From the NCBI RefSeq assembly GCF_000344805.1, contig NC_020453.1, positions 1,984,001 through 2,048,000 on the forward strand: 64,000 bases of DNA, in the 5' to 3' direction. The DNA is from Bradyrhizobium oligotrophicum S58. GTDB lineage: Bacteria > Pseudomonadota > Alphaproteobacteria > Rhizobiales > Xanthobacteraceae. The notes below the pieces were generated by a model that was not told where the DNA came from, did not search any database, and was given only the letters and a program-made list of their open reading frames with translations. Shown here piece after piece: positions 52,342 through 61,682 of the stretch (the stretch's first letter is position 1; each line of letters opens with the position of its first letter). Position numbers and translations under genes: made by a program.

Positions 52342-53729
52342 GCGCGCGCCTCCGCTGATCCTGGGCGCCGGCCCGGCCGGCATCCGCGCCGCGATGACAT
52401 TGGTCGCGGCTGGCCTGCGGCCGATCGTGGTCGATGAGAGCCATGCCGGCGGCGGCCAGATCTATCGCCAGCCGCTGATTGCCGACGGCCGCGGCGCCAA
52501 GGCGCGCTACGACTCCGAAGCGGCGAAGGCCATGCGGCTGCATCGCGACTTCGCAGCACTCGGCACCGACATCGACTATCGGCCAAATACGCTGTTGTGG
52601 AATTTGCGCGATGGCGCGGCCGATATCATCAGCGACGGCGTCAGCCGGACGTATCAGCTATGACGGGCTGGTTCTCGCGACCGGCGCCACCGATCGTGTG
52701 CTGCCGATTCCCGGCTGGACCCTGCCGGGCGTGTTTACGCTCGGTGGCGCGCAGATTGCGCTGAAGGCGCAAGGCTGCGCGATCGGCAAGCGCGTGGTGT
52801 TCGCAGGCTCCGGCCCGCTGCTCTATCTCGTCGCGTGGCAATACATGAAGGCCGGCGTCGAGGTCGCGGCCGTGCTCGATGCCGCACCGCTTGCAGCGAA
52901 GCTCAATCTGCTGCGCGCGCTGCCGCTCGCGCCCGGCATCGTGCTGCGTGGCGTGCGGATGGCGGCCGAGTTGACGCTGCGCGGCACGCGCGTCGTGTTC
53001 GGCGCCGACCGCCTCTCAATCGAGGGGGAGGGCAGGGTCGCGCGTATCGTCTATCGCGACGGTGGTCGCGAACACGCGATCGCCTGCGACGGCGTCGGCT
53101 ATGGCCTCAACCTGCGCTCGGAGACTCAAGCGGCCGATCTCGCCGGCTGCGCCTTCCGCTTCGATCCGCGCGACCGCGCGCATCTGCCGGTGCGCGATGC
53201 CAGTGGCCGCAGCAGCGTCGCGGGCGTCTATCTCGCGGGCGACGGCGCCCGCATCGCGGGAGCCGATGCCGCGGAGGCCGCAGGCGAACGCGCCGCGCTG
53301 GCATTGTTGCAGGATCGCGGTCTATCGCACGACAGCAGCCGGGCCGCCGTGCTCGAGCGCGCGCTCGTAAAGATCGACCGCCTGCGCGACGTGCTCGAAG
53401 CCGCCTTTCCCTATCCATCGCAATGGGCGCCTGAGATCGCCGACGACACGCTGTTGTGCCGTTGCGAGGAGATCACGACCGGCGAGGCGCTGCGCGCGAT
53501 CCGCGACTTCACGTTGACCGAGATCAACCGGCTGAAGGCGGTGACGCGTATCGGCATGGGCCGCTGTCAGGGCCGCATGTGCGGTGCTGCCGCCGCAGAA
53601 CTGCTGGCCGCGCAGACGCGCCGTGACATCGACGCGGTTGGCCGGCTGCGTGCGCAGGCACCGATCAAGCCGATCCCTTTGGCTGCAGGCCTGTCGATCG
53701 ACGCGAGGCAGCATGACCCGGCGCATTGA
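52334..53729 (+). pseudogene. HcnB-like FAD/NAD(P)-binding subunit, frameshifted
   Basis: The two parts of one protein lie in different frames. The first part, 52334-52663, has the N-terminal FAD motif (LILGAGPAGIRAAMTL, GGGQIYRQPL) and ends in a stop just after DGVSRTYQL. The rest continues in the next frame from about 52650 (ISYDGLVLATGATDRVLPIP) through the second nucleotide motif (VVFAGSGPLLYLVAW) to a C-terminal [2Fe-2S] domain (LLCRCEEITTG, GRCQGRMCG), ending at 53729. Removing one A in the run CCGGACG near 52650 would restore SRRISYDGLV. The coding quality after the shift is intact and the downstream genes overlap normally, so this is a recent mutation or a sequencing error. If real, the oxidase lacks its middle subunit. 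Confidence 0.85.
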
Positions 53730-54855
53730 CTGCGATGTCGCGATCATCGGCGGCGGCCTGGTGGGCAGTTCGGCGGCGCTGGCGTTGCGCGGCATGGGTC
53801 TCTCGGTCACGCTGCTCGACAAGGGCTTTTGCGGCGCGCAGGCAAGCGGTGTGAACTACGGCGGCGTGCGCCGGCAGGGGCGCCCGCCCGAGCAACTGCC
53901 GCTGTCACAGCGCGCGCATGCGATCTGGCCGCAGCTCGCTCGGCTGATCGGCATCGACGGCGAGTTTCTGCGCTCGGGCCATCTCAAACTCGCCCGCAGC
54001 GCCGCTGACATGGCGAGCCTGGAGCGCTATGCCGCGGAGGTCGCCCCGTTCGCGCTCGATCTCGAATTGATCGGGCACAATCAGCTGCGCGAGCGCTTCG
54101 GCATCGCAGGCGGCGTGATCGGCGGCTCGTTCTGTCCTGGTGATGGTCATGCCAATCCGCGGCTGGTCGCGACTGCGTTCGCCGGGGCGGCGCGTCGCGC
54201 CGGCGCCGAGGTGCTGGAGAATACGAAGGTCACGGGCGTCACCAGGACATTCGAGGGCTTTGCGCTGGAGGCCGGCGATGTCGCCGTGAAGGCGCGCACC
54301 GTCATCAACAGCGCCGGGGCCTGGGCGGACAATTTTGCCCGCGCGTTCGGCGAGCCGGTGCCGCTGGAGCGCACCTATCCGTCGATGGTCGTGACCGAGC
54401 CGCTCGATCCGTTTCTCGGCGTCAACGTCGGTATCGAGGGGGGAGGCATCTATGCGCGGCAGGTGACGCGTGGCAATGTCGTTGTGGGCGGCGAGCGCGC
54501 CGCGCCGCTCGATGACCCCGACTATTCGCGCCCGCGCAGCGACGGTGTCCTCGCGATCATGCAGCGTGCCAGCGAGTTGTTCGGGCCACTGCGCCACGCG
54601 CAGGCGATCCGGTTCTGGAGCGGCACCGAGGCGACGATGCCCGACCGCAATCCGGTGATCGGGCCGAGCGCAACGACGCCGGGCCTCATCCATGCCTTCG
54701 GCTTCTCCGGCGCTGGCTTCCAGATCGCACCGGGGGTCGGCGAGGTCCTGGCCGAGCTCGTGCGCGACGGCCGGACCTCCACCCCCATCGACGCATTCGC
54801 GATCACCCGTTTTCCACCCGCATCGCAGCCGGACGATGCTCTCAGCAGCAGATGA
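53713..54855 (+). CDS. FAD-dependent oxidoreductase (DAO/HcnC-like catalytic subunit)
   Basis: A 380-residue flavoprotein of the D-amino acid oxidase fold: dinucleotide motif VAIIGGGLVGSSAALAL, GVNYGGVRRQGR, VINSAGAWAD, and the C-terminal HAFGFSGAGFQIAPGVGEVL binding FAD. It corresponds to HcnC and to the beta subunits of opine, sarcosine and D-hydroxyproline dehydrogenases, oxidising a secondary amine or amino acid. It overlaps the HcnB-like frame by 17 bases. Transported amine and oxidised substrate are probably the same compound. Confidence 0.92.
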   Translation: MTRRIDCDVAIIGGGLVGSSAALALRGMGLSVTLLDKGFCGAQASGVNYGGVRRQGRPPEQLPLSQRAHAIWPQLARLIGIDGEFLRSGHLKLARSAADMASLERYAAEVAPFALDLELIGHNQLRERFGIAGGVIGGSFCPGDGHANPRLVATAFAGAARRAGAEVLENTKVTGVTRTFEGFALEAGDVAVKARTVINSAGAWADNFARAFGEPVPLERTYPSMVVTEPLDPFLGVNVGIEGGGIYARQVTRGNVVVGGERAAPLDDPDYSRPRSDGVLAIMQRASELFGPLRHAQAIRFWSGTEATMPDRNPVIGPSATTPGLIHAFGFSGAGFQIAPGVGEVLAELVRDGRTSTPIDAFAITRFPPASQPDDALSSR

Positions 54856-54877
54856 CAGGATCGAAGGAGACATCGTT

Positions 54878-55924
54878 ATGATCGACGTCCGCGCCGCGCT
54901 CGGCTCAGCCCTCTTGTTCGTGCTCGGCACCGCCTCCGTGCACGCCGAGACCAGGACGCTCTATGTCGGCATGAACGGCGGCAATTTCGAGCGCACCTAT
55001 ACCCAGGCGGTATTTCCGGATTTCGAGAAGGCCAACGACGTCAAGATCGTCGTCGTGCCCGGCACGTCGTCGGAGATTCTCGCCAAGGCGCTCGCCGCCA
55101 AGGACAAGCCGCAGATGCACGTCATGTTTCTCGACGATGGCGTGATGATCCGCGCCGCTGGACTCGGCCTATGCGAGAAGCTGAAGCCGAGCGAGGGGCT
55201 CGCGCAGCTCGAGCCGTTCGCGCGGCTCAAGGACGACATCGCCGCCGGCATCGACATCGGCATGACCGGGCTCGCCTACAACAAGAAGCTGTTCGACGAG
55301 AAGGGGTGGCCCGCGCCGACCTCGTGGCTCGATCTCGCCGATCCCAAATACAAGGACAAGGTTGTGTTCCAGTCGGCCTCGGTCTCGACCTTCGGCCTGC
55401 ACGCCTTCCTGATGTTCAATCGTATCAATGGTGGCAGCGAAGCCAATGTCGAGCCGGGCTTCAAGGCATTCTCCGACACGATCGGCAAGAACGTTCTCGA
55501 ATACATTCCGAACTCAGCGAAGATCTCGGAGATGGTGCAGACCGGGGAGGCCGCGATCTTCCCGCTGACGCCGACGGCGGTGTCGAACTTGAAGGAGAAG
55601 GGCATCCCGGCGGAGTATGCGCAGCCCAGGGAAGGCTCCGTCGTGCTGATGGTCGCCGAGTGCGTGATTGCGAACAATCCGGACGCCGAGCTGGCGCAGA
55701 AGCTGGCGGCTTATCTGCTCTCGCCGGAGGCGCAGGCGAAGGCACTGGCGGCTGGCAACATCGTGCCGTCCAATACGACGGCTAAGGCCACCACGCCCGC
55801 CGCCGAGCAGAAGCTCGCCACCTTCCACACTTATATGAAGAGCGCGATCACGCTCGACTGGGACGTGATCAACGCCAAGCGGCCGGAATGGAATACGCGC
55901 TGGAACAGGATGATCGAGCGGTGA
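54878..55924 (+). CDS. ABC transporter substrate-binding protein, PotD type
   Basis: A 348-residue periplasmic binding protein with a Sec signal (GSALLFVLGTASVHA). SBP family 1/polyamine-like: LYVGMNGGNFERTYTQAVFP, PQMHVMFLDDGVMIRAAGLG, GLAYNKKLFDEKGWPAPTSW, LDLADPKYKDKVVFQ. GAAGGAGA before the ATG fixes the start. It is the last gene of the operon and supplies ligand to the ATPase and permeases encoded at its beginning. A palindromic repeat (family B) follows. Confidence 0.93.
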   Translation: MIDVRAALGSALLFVLGTASVHAETRTLYVGMNGGNFERTYTQAVFPDFEKANDVKIVVVPGTSSEILAKALAAKDKPQMHVMFLDDGVMIRAAGLGLCEKLKPSEGLAQLEPFARLKDDIAAGIDIGMTGLAYNKKLFDEKGWPAPTSWLDLADPKYKDKVVFQSASVSTFGLHAFLMFNRINGGSEANVEPGFKAFSDTIGKNVLEYIPNSAKISEMVQTGEAAIFPLTPTAVSNLKEKGIPAEYAQPREGSVVLMVAECVIANNPDAELAQKLAAYLLSPEAQAKALAAGNIVPSNTTAKATTPAAEQKLATFHTYMKSAITLDWDVINAKRPEWNTRWNRMIER

Positions 55925-55941
55925 GGGGGCCTAGCTCCAGT

Positions 55942-56021
55942 GTCATTGCGAGCGCGGCGAAGCAATCCAGGGTGGCGCAAGAACTCTGGATTGCTTCGTC
56001 GCTTTGCTCCTCGCAATGACG
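55942..56021. repeat. Dispersed palindromic repeat, family B, copy 3
   Basis: GTCATTGCGAGCGCGGCGAA then GCAATCCAG, mirrored by CTGGATTGCTTCGTCGCTTT then GCTCCTCGCAATGACG. It is inverted relative to copies 1 and 2 in its long arm. It lies between convergent genes. Confidence 0.85.
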
Positions 56022-56041
56022 CCAGGCGTAGTCGCCAGCAG

Positions 56042-56764
56042 TTATCCCGCGGGATAGCTCATCGCATAGGACTCCGTCAGCGCCTCGTCGAGTAGGCGTC
56101 CGGCGCTGAAGCCGGACAGCGTCGCTGGACGTGCGAGGCCAGGCATTAGCCGCCCGCACGGCTCCGCTGCGCCCAGCACGGAGCGCACGGGTATGCGCTC
56201 GGCATAAACAGGCAACGCGTAGTCTTCTTCGTCGTCGATGACGCCGGCAGCGCGGATCTTGGCCGAAGCCTTCTCGATCTCCATCGTGACGACAGCAGTC
56301 GCCTTGAGCTCCTGATCCGTCGTCGGTCGCAAGCCGGCGGTGCGGCCGGGAAACAAGCGGTCGACCATCATCACGAGCGCGCGTGCCTTCTCGGCCTGAT
56401 CCTCGATCAGCCTGGCATGGCCGAACGCCATCACCGAGCGATAGTCGGCGGAGTGGTGGAAGGCGCTGCGCGCCAGCACCAGCGCGTCGAGATGGGCCAC
56501 GGTGAGGCAGGCCGGCTGGCCTTCGGACAGATTGCGCAGCATGCGGCTGGCGCTCGAACCGTGCCAGTACAGCGTCGTGCCCTCGCGCCAATAGAGGGTC
56601 GGCGTGCAATAAGGCTGGCCGTCGATGACGTAGGAAACGTGGCACAGCGCGGCGGAGTCGAGCAGTGCATGCACCGTTGCATGATCGTAGTGGGCGCGCT
56701 GATGCCGCCGCTTGACGCGATTGGTATCGTCGACGGGGTAGCTCGCCACCTGTTGCTCGGACAT
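56042..56764 (-). CDS. PNPOx-like FMN-binding split-barrel protein
   Basis: A 240-residue protein of the pyridoxamine 5'-phosphate oxidase-like superfamily: LLDSAALCHVSYVIDGQPYC TP in two strands, TLYWHGSSASRML, ARSAFHHSADYRSVMAFGHA, and a C-terminal helical tail. It resembles the Pfam Pyridox_ox_2 group, which bind FMN or haem. AGGAGA fixes the start. It is divergent from a MocR regulator, a common pairing that links such proteins to vitamin B6 or a related metabolite. Exact activity is unknown. Confidence 0.85.
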   Translation of the reverse strand: MSEQQVASYPVDDTNRVKRRHQRAHYDHATVHALLDSAALCHVSYVIDGQPYCTPTLYWREGTTLYWHGSSASRMLRNLSEGQPACLTVAHLDALVLARSAFHHSADYRSVMAFGHARLIEDQAEKARALVMMVDRLFPGRTAGLRPTTDQELKATAVVTMEIEKASAKIRAAGVIDDEEDYALPVYAERIPVRSVLGAAEPCGRLMPGLARPATLSGFSAGRLLDEALTESYAMSYPAG

Positions 56765-56802
56765 CGTGAGTCTCCTGTTTGCGGTGACGTCATGCCATGG
56801 CA

Positions 56803-56854
56803 AAGTGGTTGCGAGGAGTTCCACTTCGATGACAAAACAGGCAACCACTTCGAG
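56803..56854. promoter_or_regulatory. Candidate MocR binding sites
   Basis: AAGTGGTTGC (56803-56812) and its exact inverse GCAACCACTT (56841-56850) flank the MocR start codon. CCACTTCGA is also directly repeated (56821-56829 and 56846-56854). These half-sites between divergent genes would suit autoregulation by the MocR protein. Confidence 0.5.
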
Positions 56855-58292
56855 GCGCAGGCGCGACGATGTCCTGGCACTGCCGATCCGGCTCGACCGC
56901 ACCCTGCGCAGCCAGCCGCAGCAGGTGCACGGCGCGCTGCGCGCCGGCATCATCGACGGGCTGCTCACGCCCGGTCTGCGGCTGCCATCGACGCGCGGAC
57001 TCGCCGAGCAGCTCGGCGTTCGCCGGAACGCCATCGTGGCGGCCTACGAGCAGCTGTTGTCGGATGGGCTGGTCGAGGCGCGGCATGGCGCCGGCACCTA
57101 TGTCGCCGCCGAGTTGCCGGCACAGCCGCCGGCTGCGCCGGCCAGCAATCTGGACATTCGAATCCCGCCGCGCCGACCCTTCGCGCTGGGCTGCACGCTG
57201 GTCGATCCGGTGCTTCTGAAGCGGCTCGCAGCGGCAAGCAGGCGCCGCATCGCGCAGGCCTCGCCCGATGAACTCGGCTACGGCGATCCGCGCGGCAGCC
57301 TGCATCTGCGGACGCAGGTCGCGCATTATCTCGCCGCCAATCGTGGCGTGCGCTGTGATCCCAGCTGTATCCTCATCGTGAGCGGCACCCAGCACGGATT
57401 GCGGCTGTGCATCGACGCGCTGCTGGTCCCGGGCGATGCCGTCTGGTTCGAGGATCCCGGCTATGTCGCCTCGCGCTACACTTTGCGCACCACCGGCGCC
57501 AGGCTGGTGCCGGTGCCGGTCGACGGCGAAGGCATCGTGGTCACGTCAGGTGAGAAGGCCGACGCGACGGCGAAGGCAGCCTATGTCACGCCATCGCACC
57601 AGTTTCCAACCGGCGTTGCGATGAGCATGGCGCGCCGCATCGCACTGTTGGACTGGGCGCGCAGGGCGGGCGCCTACATCTTCGAGGATGATTACGACAG
57701 CGAGTACCGTTTCGCCGGGCCGCCGCTCACGGCGCTGGCCGGCATCGGCGCCGAGCGCGTGATCTATCTCGGCACCTTCGGCAAGACGCTGTTTGCGGGA
57801 CTGCGGCTCGGCTATGTCGTGGTGCCGCCGCCGCTCGTGGCGCGCGTCGTTGCCGCGCGCGCCGCGCAGGATCGCTTTCCGCCGGTCTTCATGCAGGACG
57901 CGCTCGCCGACCTCATGGCCGATGGCGTGATCGCGGCCCACATGCGACGGATGCGCCCGCGCTATCGGCAGGCGCGCGACGTCGTTGCGGAGGCGCTTGC
58001 CGCGCAAGCCAGGGGATGTCTCCACCTCGCGGCACCCGCGCAAGGACTGCATCTCCTGGCGACGTTGCCGCCAGGCGCGCCGAAAGGCGCGGCGAAGCTG
58101 ATCCGCGAGCGCGCCGGGATCGAATGCCGGCTGTTGTCGGATGCGCGCATCGTGCAGCGCGGGCCCGACGGTTTCATCCTGGGGTATTCGGGCTTTGCGG
58201 CGAAGGATCTCGCGGATGCCGCCGGGCGGCTCGGACGCGCCGCGCAGGAGGTCCTGCGCGAGTTGCAGCCGTCGGGAATTCAGAAAGCATAG
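56829..58292 (+). CDS. MocR/PdxR-type regulator (GntR helix-turn-helix fused to aminotransferase domain)
   Basis: A 487-residue MocR protein. Residues about 20-90 are the GntR winged helix (QVHGALRAGIIDGLLTPGLR, LPSTRGLAEQLGVRRNAIVA), a linker follows, and residues about 115-480 are a fold-type I aminotransferase-like domain with GYGDPRG, FEDDYDSEYR and the PLP lysine in GTFGKTLFAGLRLGY. PLP or a PLP adduct is the likely signal. GAGGAG 10 bases upstream supports ATG 56829. It is divergent from the PNPOx-like gene, and its 3' end overlaps the MBL-fold gene tail to tail by 13 bases. Confidence 0.92.
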   Translation: MTKQATTSRRRRDDVLALPIRLDRTLRSQPQQVHGALRAGIIDGLLTPGLRLPSTRGLAEQLGVRRNAIVAAYEQLLSDGLVEARHGAGTYVAAELPAQPPAAPASNLDIRIPPRRPFALGCTLVDPVLLKRLAAASRRRIAQASPDELGYGDPRGSLHLRTQVAHYLAANRGVRCDPSCILIVSGTQHGLRLCIDALLVPGDAVWFEDPGYVASRYTLRTTGARLVPVPVDGEGIVVTSGEKADATAKAAYVTPSHQFPTGVAMSMARRIALLDWARRAGAYIFEDDYDSEYRFAGPPLTALAGIGAERVIYLGTFGKTLFAGLRLGYVVVPPPLVARVVAARAAQDRFPPVFMQDALADLMADGVIAAHMRRMRPRYRQARDVVAEALAAQARGCLHLAAPAQGLHLLATLPPGAPKGAAKLIRERAGIECRLLSDARIVQRGPDGFILGYSGFAAKDLADAAGRLGRAAQEVLRELQPSGIQKA

Positions 58293-59716
58293 TCGATGAA
58301 GAGCTCGTGTGCCGGGGCGCTGAAGGCCTTGGGTAGCGCGCCGGCATCCGGATTCGCCGGCGCGTCGGCCCCGGCTGCGACCTGATCGCTCCGTGCAAGC
58401 TGATCGTTCATGCGCTGGCGCAGCGCGTCCAGAAGCGGCGCGCGCGGCACTTCGTTATAGGCGTGCTCCTGGGTCGAGCACATCCCGACGCATCCGATCC
58501 GCATGGCCTTCACGGCGTCCTTCGGCGTCGCATTCGCACTGCCATGATGACCGACCTTGTAGAAGTCGATCTTGCCCAGGATATCCTGCGCCTTGGCGGT
58601 GAGCTGGGTATGGCCGGGTGTGCCATAGGCACCGCCATAGAGGAAGTTCTCCCAATTGCCCCATTGGGCATCGCCCGCGAACAGGAGGTTCTTGCCGCCG
58701 AAGGAGAACAGGATGACGAGGCTCTGATTGTTGAGCGTCTTGTCGGCCGCCTCCGCCTGTGCAGCGAGCACGTCCGGCTGGGCGCCCTCGAGCATGCGCA
58801 TCATCCGGTCGTAGCCATAGGGCTCGAAAGCCTTGTCGCCATAGTCGTCCCGCTTGCCGCGAAAGGCATTCGCGAACGGTTTCAACTTCTCCGGCTGATC
58901 GTCCCCCTCGGTCACGCCCGCGAGATATTGCTGGTTCTTGTTGGTCATCTGGCCGATCAGGGCGTCGTCGATCGGAGGACCGAGGATCTCTGCGGCAAAG
59001 CCGGCCGCTGCGAGACCGGGAGGCAGCGTCGGTACGTCGCCGGCCTTGTAGTAGTCATGTGCCGGCTGGCTGCCCTTGAAGCCGCCATGCAGCACGTTCA
59101 GCGCCTTCTGGTTCGCGGCAATGCCCGCGAGGCCAAGGCCGCCGGTGATGTTCTCGGCCATGCTCAGCAGCTGTTCCGCCTCGGGGTCCGGCTTTGCGGC
59201 CAGACGCGCCTGGAATTGCCGGCCGAGATGTCCGGCCATCGCCACCAGGCTGGCCTGAAACGCGACGGCCTTCTGATCCCCCGGATTTTCGAACCAGGGC
59301 ATCCACACCCGCTCGACCTCGATCTGGGCGAAGATGTCGGCGCAGCTGCCAAAACCCGAAATGTGGTCGGCGTGCCGGTGCGTCATGATCACCAGTGCCA
59401 GCCGATTGCCGCAGTCCTTTGCCATCTGGGTGACGGCCGCGCGCATGCTGCCGAGGTCCTTGGCGTGGACGCCGCAATCGATCAGGATATGGCTGACGCC
59501 GGGCGCGGATGGCACGCTGAGCAGGAAGAAATCGCCGAAGCCGATGCGATACATGCGCACGCGCAGGCCGCTGGCCATCTTCGTCACAGCGGTGGTGGAC
59601 AATGGCGCGGCCTGGGGCGGTTGTGAAAGCCCCTTGCTGATCGATCTGGCACCGCGAGCCGGCTTTCGTTTGCCGCGAGGGCTGGACGTTGCTGATGTCG
59701 AACGTCGGCTGGGCAT
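58280..59716 (-). CDS. MBL-fold metallohydrolase, ComEC-like, third gene of patatin operon
   Basis: A 478-residue protein. Residues about 1-45 are basic and Ser/Pro-rich, without a signal peptide. Then comes a metallo-beta-lactamase fold: RMYRIGFGDFFLLSV, ILIDCGVHAKD, the metal motif THRHADHISG (H113, H115, D117, H118), LLFAGDAQWGNWEN and YKVGHHGSANATP. KVGHHGS is typical of ComEC-type MBL domains; here there are no membrane helices, and a 170-residue insertion sits inside the fold. It may be a nuclease or phosphodiesterase. GGGAG precedes the ATG, which lies one base after the upstream stop. It is the last gene of the three-gene operon. Confidence 0.85.
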   Translation of the reverse strand: MPSRRSTSATSSPRGKRKPARGARSISKGLSQPPQAAPLSTTAVTKMASGLRVRMYRIGFGDFFLLSVPSAPGVSHILIDCGVHAKDLGSMRAAVTQMAKDCGNRLALVIMTHRHADHISGFGSCADIFAQIEVERVWMPWFENPGDQKAVAFQASLVAMAGHLGRQFQARLAAKPDPEAEQLLSMAENITGGLGLAGIAANQKALNVLHGGFKGSQPAHDYYKAGDVPTLPPGLAAAGFAAEILGPPIDDALIGQMTNKNQQYLAGVTEGDDQPEKLKPFANAFRGKRDDYGDKAFEPYGYDRMMRMLEGAQPDVLAAQAEAADKTLNNQSLVILFSFGGKNLLFAGDAQWGNWENFLYGGAYGTPGHTQLTAKAQDILGKIDFYKVGHHGSANATPKDAVKAMRIGCVGMCSTQEHAYNEVPRAPLLDALRQRMNDQLARSDQVAAGADAPANPDAGALPKAFSAPAHELFIDYAF

Positions 59717-59717
59717 G

Positions 59718-61670
59718 TCAGACTCCCGCGTGGAGCAGCGCGAAATCCAGCCGGAAACGCTTGTCCTCATCATGTCCGGCCGGAATGGTGGTGGTGGCTC
59801 GCCCGCTGCCGACATAGAAGTTGCGCACGCGCTCCTCGCGCTCCCGGTGATAGAGCTTGGGGATGACGAAGCGCACGCGCGGATCGGGACGTTTGTCGTG
59901 CTCGGGCGGATCCTGGGCGATCAGCAGCGTGACGCCGTTGCGCAGCGGGAACGTGCCCGGAATGCCGTGCCCGAATGGCACGCGCATCGTCTGCACCAGC
60001 TCGACGACCATGCTGACATAGAGCTTGCCATCCTTGCCGATCGAGAACATCGGATGGAAGGATGGAGCGGCGATCGGGCCGGCCTTCGGATCGAAACCGA
60101 GCTTGTCGGCATGCGTCACGGCGAAGGCGCGCAGCACGTCGCCATTGTGATCCTTCTCATCCTTGGTGAGGCCGTTGGGATCACCGAAGATCAGACCGGG
60201 CACACGCAGGCTTCCCCGCATGACTTTCGGCCAGAACAGGGCGTCCTCGGAAAAGGCGGTCGCGTTCTCGGCGACGATGCCGCGCAGACGGAAGGCCTGC
60301 ATGAAGGCATCGCGGACGTGGTCGGGGTCATCGGGCGTGTAGTCCAGATGCGCCGTCAGCAGGGCGCGCAGGAAATCGCCGAAGGTGATGTCGACGGGTG
60401 GACAATAGTCCAGCGCGCGGGCGCAGATGGCGAAGAACTCCTCCGCCGTCCGGCTTGCCTCCATCGCCAGCCGGTTCGCGAGCGGCACCGGCAGGTCGGC
60501 CTTGTCGAGACTTCCGCCGCTGGCGCGGTAGATCCGGAACAGGTCGAAGGTCCTGCGGCCGTAGACGGTGAAATACGCATCGAAGACGGCGGCGACCAGA
60601 ATGGAGCCCCGCTCGTGAGGTTCGATCTTGGTGCCGATCTCCTTGGCGCCGTCGGGAGTCGCCGGCGTCATCAGGGCGCTGCGCAGGCTGGATGCGCGCC
60701 CGGCCGCCTCGCCGAACTGGGTGGCCAGCGCGATCAGCGGATTTTCGGTGTTGAGCTGCGACTGGATCGCGGGTGTGGCGCCATGTGCGAGCTCGGCATC
60801 GCCCTTGAGCTTGAACTCGAACAGCTTGCCGCCCGTCTTCTGCAGCGTATCGACCAGCACCTCCTTGTGAGAGAAATGCAGGAACAGCGCGGCGAGATCG
60901 GCGAAGGCCTCGTGGAAAGCCGCCACGTCGACATTGGTCGGCTCCATGAAGTGCTCACGGATGCCGTCGACGATCGCATGCGTGGTCTCGTGCACGATGA
61001 TGTCGTGCGACAGGCAGGTGAAGACGGTCTGTCCCGGCAGGTTGCGGCCCGGATTGGTGCGGCTGGCCTTGAAGTAGCCGAACAGAATGCCGTGCGCGTC
61101 GGGGCTGTAGAATGCATTGGCCTCGCACATCGCATGCGGAAACAGATTGAGACGTCGCGAAGCTCCCTTGGGGGCCGCTGGATGACCGGTGCCGGACCGC
61201 GTCCGCCAGCGCACGCGCCGGCCGAGGGCATATTCGAAGCGCTGCAAGGTCTCGCTCGCCACGGCATAGACCATCTGCTGATGAAACCGCGGGTCCGCCG
61301 CCGACGGCGGCAGGCCATTCGTCATCAGCAGCTTCGGATCGTCGAGATTGACCGGCTTGTAGAAGGTGCGCTGGCTGCCGTCGTAGTCGATCACGGCAAA
61401 GCGCTCGCCGATCGGGCCTGGCTCCAGGCTCTCGTAGCGGACATGCGTGACCATCTGATTGCCGACGAAATTGCCGAGGCTCGGGTCGAACGCATAGACA
61501 TTGAGCGGCCGTTCCGACGGGAACGGAATTTCCGTCGTCGAGAAGATGTCCTCCGACATGTCGTCATGCGTGGCAGGAGGCTCGCCGGTGGGCGTGACAT
61601 CGTCGCATTTGAAGCGCGATGGATGCGGCATCCTCACCTCGACCTGTGCCGGCTCATGATGGTCTCGCAT
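59718..61670 (-). CDS. Intracellular HEXXH metallopeptidase (M4/gluzincin-like), second gene of patatin operon
   Basis: A 650-residue protein with no signal peptide, no membrane helix and no recognisable propeptide. The zinc site is VHETTHAIVDG (H227, E228, H231), with the third ligand probably E254 in FHEAFADLAALF, the thermolysin-like (gluzincin) arrangement. FPHAMCEANAFYSPDAHGIL before it resembles the M4 substrate groove. The C-terminal 250 residues are of unrecognised type, perhaps a sensor or substrate-recognition part. It is likely a cytosolic protease. An AGGG sequence precedes ATG 61670, 12 bases after the patatin stop. Neighbours suggest it works with the phospholipase and the MBL protein. 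Confidence 0.82.
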   Translation of the reverse strand: MRDHHEPAQVEVRMPHPSRFKCDDVTPTGEPPATHDDMSEDIFSTTEIPFPSERPLNVYAFDPSLGNFVGNQMVTHVRYESLEPGPIGERFAVIDYDGSQRTFYKPVNLDDPKLLMTNGLPPSAADPRFHQQMVYAVASETLQRFEYALGRRVRWRTRSGTGHPAAPKGASRRLNLFPHAMCEANAFYSPDAHGILFGYFKASRTNPGRNLPGQTVFTCLSHDIIVHETTHAIVDGIREHFMEPTNVDVAAFHEAFADLAALFLHFSHKEVLVDTLQKTGGKLFEFKLKGDAELAHGATPAIQSQLNTENPLIALATQFGEAAGRASSLRSALMTPATPDGAKEIGTKIEPHERGSILVAAVFDAYFTVYGRRTFDLFRIYRASGGSLDKADLPVPLANRLAMEASRTAEEFFAICARALDYCPPVDITFGDFLRALLTAHLDYTPDDPDHVRDAFMQAFRLRGIVAENATAFSEDALFWPKVMRGSLRVPGLIFGDPNGLTKDEKDHNGDVLRAFAVTHADKLGFDPKAGPIAAPSFHPMFSIGKDGKLYVSMVVELVQTMRVPFGHGIPGTFPLRNGVTLLIAQDPPEHDKRPDPRVRFVIPKLYHREREERVRNFYVGSGRATTTIPAGHDEDKRFRLDFALLHAGV

Positions 61671-61682
61671 GATGAACCCTGG

